This document shows, in pieces, positions 6,004 through 13,240 of a stretch of DNA of 29,890 nt. Position 1 is the first letter of the stretch. The number at the start of each line of letters is the position of its first letter. The notes under the pieces were generated by a model that was not told the origin of the DNA, searched no databases, and worked only from the letters and a program-made list of their open reading frames with translations. The stretch comes from CAYWHE01 sp964458125 (GTDB lineage: Bacteria; Bacteroidota; Bacteroidia; AKYH767-A; OLB10), in assembly GCA_964458125.1 (NCBI GenBank), contig CAYWHE010000022.1:1-29890 (forward strand), in the 5' to 3' direction. The position numbers and the translations under genes were made by a program.

Positions 6004-6026
6004 TTACCTCGTTTCCAGTTTTTTTT
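5994..6026 (+). terminator. Intrinsic terminator spanning the convergent stop codons
   Basis: A 7 bp stem TGGAAAC (5994-6000) / GTTTCCA (6011-6017) with a 10 nt loop is followed by eight Ts (6019-6026). The loop contains both stop codons: TGA of the crotonase (6001-6003) and the complement of TAA of the minus-strand gene (6004-6006). The T-run lies on the plus strand, so it should end the crotonase transcript inside the 3' end of the opposite gene. Confidence 0.6.
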
Positions 6027-7089
6027 CCGCTGCACCCGAAAATTTTTTCCGGACCCTGATCAGGAACTGAAGCACAAAGGTATTCATCGTGATGATGGAT
6101 ATGCAGATGGTCAGGATCAGAAACAAATTTACATTAAGAAAACCCATGAAATGTTCGAAGGCGATGACCGAAAGGTTAAACAGGCTGAGCAGAATGGCAG
6201 CCCCTTTATGCGTAAAACCCTGCCGGATGATCATATGATGCAAATGGTTGCGGTCGGCCTTGATAGGTGAATCACCGTTCAACAGGCGGATCACGAATAC
6301 CCGTAATGTGTCGTATATGGGTATGAACAGAACGGCTGCAATAAGCGAAGGGGATATCAGCACCGAACCGGAATGACTCATCTCGTTTACCTGGAGCAGG
6401 TTGATCGACAGGGTGGAAAGAAGGAACCCGATCAGCAGGGAGCCGGTATCACCCATGAATATCCTGGCGGGATGAAAATTATAAAACAAGAACCCGACCA
6501 GGGATCCGGAAATGCAGAAGGACAGGATGGCATACATGTCCTGCTGATATTCCAGGAAAATGAATCCAAGTATAAGCGAACTGATCAGGCCGATGGAACC
6601 GGCCAGCCCGTCAATTCCGTCAATCAGGTTATAGGCGTTGGTGACGGCAATGATAAACCCGATGGATGCTGCATACTGCGCCCATTCGGGGATGGCATGA
6701 ATGCCGAAGAGCCCATAAAAACTGCCGATTCGGCTTCCCCCGGCAACGACAATAACAGCAGCAAGTACCTGTATGGCCAGTTTTTTCATCGCCGGCAGGT
6801 CCAGCAAATCATCAAAGAAACCGGTGAAAAACAATAGCAGTACCCCGCACAGCAGGTACCGGATGGTTTCGATATTCAGGGAATCTGCAAAAAGAAAAAA
6901 CGACATGAAGATACCGGCAAAAATGGCCAACCCACCCATGGTTGGAATGGATGGAGCATGCTGCTTTCTTTCATCAGGAAAATCAAACAGCTTCCATTTG
7001 TGACACACCGATATCCAAAGCGGTATCAGCAGATACGTGATGGATAACGCCAGTAAGGTTGGAATGAAGATTTTGATAAAGAGACCCAT
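6004..7089 (-). CDS. WecA/TagO-like polyprenyl-phosphate HexNAc-1-phosphate transferase
   Basis: A protein of 361 residues with about 10-11 membrane segments. Family motifs are FFDDLLDLP (Asp93-Asp94, Mg binding), NAYNLIDGIDGLA (151-163), FHPARIFMGDTGS (205-217) and the sugar-recognition HLHHM (282-286). It transfers HexNAc-1-phosphate from a UDP-sugar to undecaprenyl phosphate on the cytoplasmic face, the first step of a polysaccharide repeat unit. UDP-GlcNAc is most likely, given the HIHH-like motif. It is last in the exopolysaccharide cluster, 8 bp after the PorP-OmpA gene. It is the only initiating transferase here, as no WbaP/WcaJ-type enzyme is present. It is not MraY, because its surroundings lack peptidoglycan genes. 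Confidence 0.9.
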   Translation of the reverse strand: MGLFIKIFIPTLLALSITYLLIPLWISVCHKWKLFDFPDERKQHAPSIPTMGGLAIFAGIFMSFFLFADSLNIETIRYLLCGVLLLFFTGFFDDLLDLPAMKKLAIQVLAAVIVVAGGSRIGSFYGLFGIHAIPEWAQYAASIGFIIAVTNAYNLIDGIDGLAGSIGLISSLILGFIFLEYQQDMYAILSFCISGSLVGFLFYNFHPARIFMGDTGSLLIGFLLSTLSINLLQVNEMSHSGSVLISPSLIAAVLFIPIYDTLRVFVIRLLNGDSPIKADRNHLHHMIIRQGFTHKGAAILLSLFNLSVIAFEHFMGFLNVNLFLILTICISIITMNTFVLQFLIRVRKKFSGAAEKKLETR

Positions 7090-7097
7090 AGGCTGAA

Positions 7098-8885
7098 TTA
7101 TTTGTTCATTTCACGTATGACGTTAATCTCCACCCGCCGGTTTTTAAATTTATTCTGCGGATTGTCGTTCTCTGCAAGCGGTTTGGTTTCCCCGTAAGCA
7201 ACGGTGCTTATCCGGTTTGTATTTACACCATGGGTGACCAGGTATTCTTTTACGGCATCGGCCCGGTTTTGTGACAACAGCATGTTGTACATGCCATCTC
7301 CTTCATTATCGGTATGGCCTGATATGATGATGGTGGAACGGCTGTTTTCTGAAAGCAGATCAAGGGCATGCTCGATAATATCAAAATATTCCAGGGTGAT
7401 GGTCGACTGATTGGTTTCAAACTGTATGTTCTGCATCTTTTCTGCAAAAGTTTTCACACCTCCGGCCATTGAATCAGGACATCCGTGTTTTGAAAGCAGT
7501 CCTTTGATATATGGGCAATCATCCTCCGCGTCCGTAATACCGTCCTTATCCGTATCCGGACATCCTTTCGTTGCCACGGTTCCTTTAATGAACGGGCACT
7601 CATCAATTTTATCCGGTATGCCGTCCCCGTCCGCATCGATATTGGAAACCGGGCAGCCATGAGTTGTTCGAGGTCCGGCCTTATCCGGACATTGATCCTC
7701 TGCATCGGTGATCCCGTCACGATCCTGATCCGGGCACCCATACAACGATTTGGATCCGGCCACTTCCGGACAACGATCCTGTTTGTCCTGTACCCCGTCA
7801 CGATCCATATCATCTGCCGGGCAACCATGAAGATCAGCTTCCCCGTATATTTCCGGGCATTCATCTTCCATGTCCTTCACGCCATCCTGGTCTTTGTCTC
7901 CGTTTTTCATTTTTTCAGAAACTTTGCCTGATTTCCCTTTTGGCACATAGGTCAGTGACAATTCAAATCCTCCGCGGCTCCGGCTGGAGCCGGAAAGCGC
8001 AGACGTGTTGATATCGTAACTGAGTCCGAGGAAAAAATTGGATACCTGGTATCCTGCATAGGCAATGACGGCATCCCGGTTCCTGTTGTAAATTCCGAGC
8101 TGCATGACATTTAAATTGTCGAGGGAGAAACTGGCCAGCATGCCCATATTGATTTCCCGGAAACGGTCCTGGTTGACGAACAAAACAGACGGGCGCAACT
8201 CCAGTTGTTTACTTAACACGAAACCGGCGCCTGCATTCGCGGTGAGCTTAATTGGCAGTTTGTTTTCATCGATAATGAAGGACTCCTTCGGCTGCGTGAC
8301 GTGGCTGAATGTTATACCCGCATAAGTCTTGAACCACTTATCGGGAACACCCTGATTGCGGGTATACAAGATGCCTGCATTGATGTCGGGCCTGTTTATT
8401 CTTGTTTTATAGAAGGTTTCCCCGTTCGGGGCATTAGGATCATAACCGTGATCAACGGTGTACTGGTTATCAAAACTCATCCGGGAAGGATCAAAGCTTT
8501 TCTGAATGATGCCGAATTGAATACCCAGGGCGATCTTGTTGGTCTTCGCCTCTCCAAGTGACTGGATGTAGGTCAGGTTCCCAAGTATATTCAGCTGACT
8601 GATGCCATCCTGGCCTGCGCTGTTGTTGGCGGCAAGCGCTCCAAACCCGAACCTCCTCACGGCTTTGTCAACAGCCAGGCTATACGAGCGAAACGGGCTG
8701 GCTACCGTGTTCCACTGGTTCCGGTAAAAAAGGGAAGCCCTTACGTAATTGATGCCGTTTCCTGCATGTGCGGGATTGACAAAAAGGGGATTGTTGAAAT
8801 ATTGGGAGAAGTGCATATCCTGGGCATACAGAAATCCTGCCTGTATCAAAATTACCTGAAGTATGATGGTGCGTAGTGCTTTCAT
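7098..8885 (-). CDS. PorP/SprF-like protein fused to TSP type-3 repeats and an OmpA domain
   Basis: A protein of 595 residues with a signal peptide ending at FLYAQ. The mature N-terminus, DMHFSQYFNNPLFVNPAHAG, is the PorP/SprF signature, and a barrel domain runs to about residue 315. Next come five thrombospondin type-3-like calcium repeats of the type DxDxDGxxDxxDxCP...GCP (about 328-472). A C-terminal OmpA peptidoglycan-binding domain (about 480-595) shows SGHTDNEGD, LSQNRADAVKEYL and NRRVEI. Known: PorP/SprF proteins act with the T9SS, and type B cargo genes often lie next to a PorP/SprF gene. Here the cargo gene is immediately upstream, 8 bp away. The fusion should tie the outer-membrane partner to the cell wall, a role otherwise filled by separate OmpA-like proteins such as PorE. 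Confidence 0.9.
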   Translation of the reverse strand: MKALRTIILQVILIQAGFLYAQDMHFSQYFNNPLFVNPAHAGNGINYVRASLFYRNQWNTVASPFRSYSLAVDKAVRRFGFGALAANNSAGQDGISQLNILGNLTYIQSLGEAKTNKIALGIQFGIIQKSFDPSRMSFDNQYTVDHGYDPNAPNGETFYKTRINRPDINAGILYTRNQGVPDKWFKTYAGITFSHVTQPKESFIIDENKLPIKLTANAGAGFVLSKQLELRPSVLFVNQDRFREINMGMLASFSLDNLNVMQLGIYNRNRDAVIAYAGYQVSNFFLGLSYDINTSALSGSSRSRGGFELSLTYVPKGKSGKVSEKMKNGDKDQDGVKDMEDECPEIYGEADLHGCPADDMDRDGVQDKQDRCPEVAGSKSLYGCPDQDRDGITDAEDQCPDKAGPRTTHGCPVSNIDADGDGIPDKIDECPFIKGTVATKGCPDTDKDGITDAEDDCPYIKGLLSKHGCPDSMAGGVKTFAEKMQNIQFETNQSTITLEYFDIIEHALDLLSENSRSTIIISGHTDNEGDGMYNMLLSQNRADAVKEYLVTHGVNTNRISTVAYGETKPLAENDNPQNKFKNRRVEINVIREMNK

Positions 8886-8893
8886 GTCGCTGT

Positions 8894-11854
8894 TTACCGG
8901 ATGACGGAGATATGCCCGCTAAATTTTTCCCGGGTGCCATTGTCCATGACCAGTTCAATGTCATAAGCATAGGTTGCATTCTGAACCGGTCTTCCTTTGA
9001 ATCCCCCGTTCCAGGTGGCATCCGGACCCGAGTTGTGATAGATCAGTTCACCCCATTGATTGTATATCCGCATTTCAACCTGCATGATACCGGGACCGCG
9101 GACACGGAACAGATCGTTGGCTCCATCCAGGTTGGGTGTAAAACTGGTGGGAATAAATATGTTGCTGGATGCCGCTACCGTTATCGTTTGCAGAATGGTA
9201 TCGGAACATCCGGCCTGGTTGGAAATTACCAGTAGTACCGTATAAATTCCGGCCGTGGCATAATGGTGGGATGGATTGACATCCAGGGAAACATTATCCG
9301 AACTGACCGAATCCCCGAAATTCCAGTAATGCGTATAGCCATTTCCCAGGCTGCTGGAAAAACTGACCATAAATCCACTGTTTCCTCCCGATTGTATGAG
9401 ATGCGTGAAACCTGCCTGCGGTTTTGGGATAACAATAGCCTGGACGATTTCACGATACCTGTTGACGCACCCATTGGAACCGGTAGCTTCCACAAAATAG
9501 CCGGTAGTTTGGGTAAGAACCGGTGTCTGGAAACCCGTCCCGGTGTAAAGCAGGGTTCCGCCTGTCTGAAGATCGAACCAGTTGAAAACAGTGCCGGAAT
9601 CTGGCTGAACCGTCAGGAGGGCGGATTCACCTTCGCAGATGGTGGCATCGGTCACCACAGGGTTTGACGGTGCGGGATTAACCACAACCTGGATGGAATC
9701 CGATTGTATGAAGGTGCCGTTGGTTTGTGTCACTACATCATAATAATAGCCGGAAGCGGTGGCATAGTATTGAGCCGTGGTCGCACCGGGAATCGGGGAT
9801 CCGTTGACATACCATTGATTTCCGGTTTGAAGGTTGGAGCTCAGTAATACCGAATCGCTTTCGCAAAAGGTTGCCGAACCGATGACCGTGACCAGTGTGC
9901 CGCTGGTGATGGTAATCACCAGGACAACAGGTGAGACCGAGGTGCAGCCGTTAACGTCTGTAACAGTTACCATATAAGTTCCACTGTCTCCGGCAAATAC
10001 CGATGAGGTTGTCGCCCCGTTCGACCAGAGGTAACTGTTACCGCTGCTGGCCGTCAGTTGCGCCGAATCGCCGGCAATCAGTATGACATAACCGGATGGC
10101 GTGATGGAGGCCGGTGTAACGGCATAATAGTTGACAACCGCGGCATTTGAAACAGCCGAACAGCCCGAACTATCTTCAACCTGGACGGTATAATTTCCGG
10201 GTGTGGTTATGATAACGCTTTGGGATGTGGATCCTGTTGACCAGAGAAACACGTTTCCCCCTCCTGCTGTCAGCGTGACGGTATCCCCGGGACAAGCCGT
10301 TACCGGTCCGGCTGGTGATATAACCGCTGTTGGTCCGGGCTTCAGGGTAACTGTGGCCGGGGATGACAGGGCCGAGCAGCCATAGGTGTTGGTGAGGGTA
10401 CAGGTATAGGTGCCGGCAGCCAGCACCTGCAACGTCTGCGATGTGCTTCCGGTTGACCATAGATACTGGTACCCGGCATTTGCACTTAGGAATAGCGTAT
10501 CTCCATTGCAGATGTTGTAAGGACCCGCAGGACTGATCTGCACATTTATTGCCGGACTGACAGTCAGGTTTAATAACGACGAAAGCACAAGCGCTCCGCT
10601 GCTGTCAGTTGCCGTGCAATGGATCGTATGACTTCCTGAAGGCAGTCCGCTTAATGCCAGCATGCCGTTAGCCGAGGATCCCAGCAGGGTGTTTCCTTCA
10701 AAAAACTGGTAGTTGCTCAGGTTGGATGGATTGCTGCTTAACAGGATGCTGTCACCGGAACAGAAAACATTGTTGCTATGGTTGCTGCTCAGGGTTATCT
10801 GAATACTGGATACGACCGTAATGTTGCGTACCAGGTTATTGTAGGCATCACCTATATAATAAGTAAAATCTGCAGGGTTGAAGGCGATTCCTGTAGCCCC
10901 GTCAAAACTGGCCTGTGGCCCGAACCCGTTGACTGCTCCCGGAATACCCGCTGATCCTGCAAAGGTGGATACGATTGGAAATGGACCTGCGGTGATTTTT
11001 CTCACCGTGTAATTGTATCCGTCTGCAACAAAAATATTGTTGGACGGATCAACCGTGACATCCCAGGGATAATTGAACATGGCTGACATGGCCTGCCCGT
11101 CTGCACTTCCGATGATGCCAACCCCGGCCAGGGTGGTTACCATCCCGGCAGGCGTCACTTTCCGGATCAGGTGATTCCATTCATCGGCCACGAGGATGTC
11201 GCCATTCTGGTCCAGGTCGATGCCGTAAGGACGGTTAAAGGATGCTGCCGTTCCCAGGCCGTCGTTGCTCCCGCTCATAAAGGCGGTGCCGGCTATTGTG
11301 GATACTGTTCCGTTGGCAATTTTCCGGATGGTATGCGTCTGGTGGTCTGCTACGTATATGGTACCGTCATCCGTTACGCAGATTCCGGTGGGAAACCCGA
11401 ATTTGGCAAGGAGGGCTGGACCGTTGGTGGTTCCGAAGGTTCCCGTTCCGGCAATGGTCGTCACCACACCTCCGGGTGTGATCTTCCTGATCTTATAGTT
11501 TTTGGTATCGGCCACATAAACGTTTCCTGATGTATCGCAGGCTAAACCCCAGGGTTCATAGAAGGTGGCCGCCGTGCCGGTTCCGTCAAAGCCGCCAATG
11601 TTGCCTGAGCCGGCCAGGGTACTCACCACGTTTCCGGGTGCAATTTTCCGGATTTTATGATTAAAGCGGTCGGCCACGTATACATTGCCGTATCTGTCGC
11701 AGGCAATGCCATGCGGGCTGTTGAAGGTGGCGTTAGTCCCCGTGCCGTCTGCAGTACCAGTTGTATCCGTTTTGCCAGCAACCGTACTGACTAGTTGGGC
11801 CTGTGCGGACTGAACCAGGAGATAAAGGAAAGTGACAATTAAAAAGTGACGCAT
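8894..11854 (-). CDS. Large secreted NHL/Ig-like/PKD protein with type B T9SS signal
   Basis: A protein of 986 residues with a signal peptide ending at SAQAQ. Residues 21 to about 350 are six NHL repeats (VSTxAG, GIAxDxxGNxYVAD, xxxIRKI), predicting a six-bladed propeller. Three Ig-like modules with a YLWSTGSTSQ-type core follow (the third reads YLWSNGATTS), then two more Ig-like modules (FCESDSVLLSS, ICEGESALLTV). A PKD domain comes next (YWNFGDS, HHYATAGIYTV). The final 90 residues start FIPTSFTPNLDGANDLF and end EKFSGHISVIR, the CHU_C/gliding-motility type B sorting domain. It should cross the outer membrane through the T9SS and stay at the surface or be released. It starts 3 bp after the DUF1972 glycosyltransferase and precedes its probable PorP/SprF-type partner. 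The binding target is unknown. Confidence 0.9.
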   Translation of the reverse strand: MRHFLIVTFLYLLVQSAQAQLVSTVAGKTDTTGTADGTGTNATFNSPHGIACDRYGNVYVADRFNHKIRKIAPGNVVSTLAGSGNIGGFDGTGTAATFYEPWGLACDTSGNVYVADTKNYKIRKITPGGVVTTIAGTGTFGTTNGPALLAKFGFPTGICVTDDGTIYVADHQTHTIRKIANGTVSTIAGTAFMSGSNDGLGTAASFNRPYGIDLDQNGDILVADEWNHLIRKVTPAGMVTTLAGVGIIGSADGQAMSAMFNYPWDVTVDPSNNIFVADGYNYTVRKITAGPFPIVSTFAGSAGIPGAVNGFGPQASFDGATGIAFNPADFTYYIGDAYNNLVRNITVVSSIQITLSSNHSNNVFCSGDSILLSSNPSNLSNYQFFEGNTLLGSSANGMLALSGLPSGSHTIHCTATDSSGALVLSSLLNLTVSPAINVQISPAGPYNICNGDTLFLSANAGYQYLWSTGSTSQTLQVLAAGTYTCTLTNTYGCSALSSPATVTLKPGPTAVISPAGPVTACPGDTVTLTAGGGNVFLWSTGSTSQSVIITTPGNYTVQVEDSSGCSAVSNAAVVNYYAVTPASITPSGYVILIAGDSAQLTASSGNSYLWSNGATTSSVFAGDSGTYMVTVTDVNGCTSVSPVVLVITITSGTLVTVIGSATFCESDSVLLSSNLQTGNQWYVNGSPIPGATTAQYYATASGYYYDVVTQTNGTFIQSDSIQVVVNPAPSNPVVTDATICEGESALLTVQPDSGTVFNWFDLQTGGTLLYTGTGFQTPVLTQTTGYFVEATGSNGCVNRYREIVQAIVIPKPQAGFTHLIQSGGNSGFMVSFSSSLGNGYTHYWNFGDSVSSDNVSLDVNPSHHYATAGIYTVLLVISNQAGCSDTILQTITVAASSNIFIPTSFTPNLDGANDLFRVRGPGIMQVEMRIYNQWGELIYHNSGPDATWNGGFKGRPVQNATYAYDIELVMDNGTREKFSGHISVIR

Positions 11855-11857
11855 GGT

Positions 11858-13057
11858 TCAGAAGGTCTCGGTATTGTAGGTAAATGATTTGGATCTGGCT
11901 GATCCAGTAGTAAATGGGATGGTAAATTCGGGAATGGGTCTGTAGGTGATGGCGGCAGCGGTTTCAATTTCCTGGCGGTATTTTCCGGCGATCATGTGCC
12001 AACGGTAGCGTCCGTCGGCAATGGCTTTCATCTTTTGGCCAAGTTCATTCCTTTCCTCACTGGTAATGTTTCTGACCTGTTGCATCAACGCTGCCGGGGA
12101 TTGAAAGTACCGGGCCTGGTTTTCAGTGGTTTTGATATTATAGGTAACGGCAAAGGCAATGACCGGCAATCCCAAATACATGGCTTCCACCAGCGAAGGA
12201 TTGGTTCCGCCAGCGCTGTGGCCGTGCAGGTATAAATGACAGTTGGAACGGATGATATTCAGTTCTGCCTGTTGATAGATAGGATCAAGTAAATGAATGT
12301 TGGGAAATGAATCATACTTTTCCCGCAGGCTCTTGCCATAATGACCGTGCGTCCACAAACCCACAATAACCAGTGACTGATCCTGATTTTGTGCAAAGGC
12401 CTCCAGGATGATATGAATATTGTTTTCCGGTTCAATCCTGCAGACGGTGAAGGCGTATGGTTTTGATAAAAAGGGATATTTGGTCAGTACTTCGACTGTC
12501 AATGGCATTGGGGAGGTGTGATCGGCACCGTACTCAATAATGGTGGATTCCTTTCCGTACTCCTCCAGCACATAATCGTATATGGCTTCGTTGTCGGTTA
12601 TGACCCTGTCGGCAAATGTGACGGCTATGGCTTCCGACCACTTCAGAAATTTTCGAATGGGTTTTTTCCATTTGGCACGCTTCCACTCCAGTCCGTCAAT
12701 ATTGACGATGATGGGTTTGCGGGAAACCAGTTTGATAAACGGAATCAGCAGGGCTCCTGATACGCCAAGCAATACAATTATTTCACTGAATATCAACGCA
12801 TGAAACAGGGAGATAAAGTCGTAAGGAATACTTTGGTAGCCGTTTGCATTCAGGTTGATGTACTTCAGCCTCGCACCGTTGTAATTATTTTTCCGTCTGG
12901 CAGCGGGATAAAATTTGCTGCTGCAATAAACGGTAATATCGTATTCATCAATCAGTTTTTCCACGAGGTGATGGGCAAGCGTTTCAAAACCCCCATAACA
13001 GGCAGGCAGGCCGGTTGTTCCGGCAATGGCAAGTTTTATTTTTCGATGATGGGCCAT
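11858..13057 (-). CDS. GT4 glycosyltransferase with DUF1972 N-terminus (rhamnosyltransferase-like)
   Basis: A protein of 399 residues. The N-terminus, GTTGLPACYGGFETLAHHL (13-31), is the DUF1972 signature (usual form GxxGIPAxYGGFE). The C-terminal half is a GT4 domain with FTVCRIEPENNI, LVIVGLW and the acceptor/phosphate loop GGTNPSLVEAMYLGLPVI. DUF1972 proteins include capsule and cell-wall rhamnosyltransferases, but the sugar cannot be read from sequence. It is cytoplasmic or membrane-associated and builds the lipid-linked repeat unit. It follows a 183 bp gap and may therefore start a second transcript that includes the T9SS cargo and partner genes. It ends 3 bp before the NHL gene. Confidence 0.87.
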   Translation of the reverse strand: MAHHRKIKLAIAGTTGLPACYGGFETLAHHLVEKLIDEYDITVYCSSKFYPAARRKNNYNGARLKYINLNANGYQSIPYDFISLFHALIFSEIIVLLGVSGALLIPFIKLVSRKPIIVNIDGLEWKRAKWKKPIRKFLKWSEAIAVTFADRVITDNEAIYDYVLEEYGKESTIIEYGADHTSPMPLTVEVLTKYPFLSKPYAFTVCRIEPENNIHIILEAFAQNQDQSLVIVGLWTHGHYGKSLREKYDSFPNIHLLDPIYQQAELNIIRSNCHLYLHGHSAGGTNPSLVEAMYLGLPVIAFAVTYNIKTTENQARYFQSPAALMQQVRNITSEERNELGQKMKAIADGRYRWHMIAGKYRQEIETAAAITYRPIPEFTIPFTTGSARSKSFTYNTETF

Positions 13058-13240
13058 CTGGCGTTCAACTGTAAATTCAATATCATTATACCTCGCCAGC
13101 AGGGAAATGATACAGCTTTTTTACCTGTTCTGAACCAATTGTAAGGTTTATGGGTTTTTTTTATAAAAAAGACGGGAACGTACCTTAAAATCCGGTGCAA
13201 CCTGGTGATTTTTCCTGCTCCCCGGGAACAAACCGGCCGG
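13058..13240. other. 183 bp gap inside the polysaccharide cluster
   Basis: This is the only sizeable gap in the minus-strand cluster. It holds a 14 bp AT palindrome TTTTTTATAAAAAA (13157-13170). A 12 bp perfect palindrome AACCGGCCGGTT (13231-13242) runs into the stop codon of the double glycosyltransferase. A weak minus-strand -7-like element, TACAATTG (13136-13143), matches TAnnTTTG with one mismatch. These could mark a terminator and an internal promoter, but none is convincing alone. Confidence 0.35.

Noticed and set aside
7454..7864. Additional gene in another frame within the TSP3 repeats
   Set aside because: The periodic codons of the calcium repeats create long shadow frames; the real frame has clear repeat motifs.
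10000..10500. DNA-level tandem repeats suggesting recombination
   Set aside because: The similarity comes from the repeated Ig-like core (YLWSTGSTSQ type) at protein level; the DNA copies are diverged.
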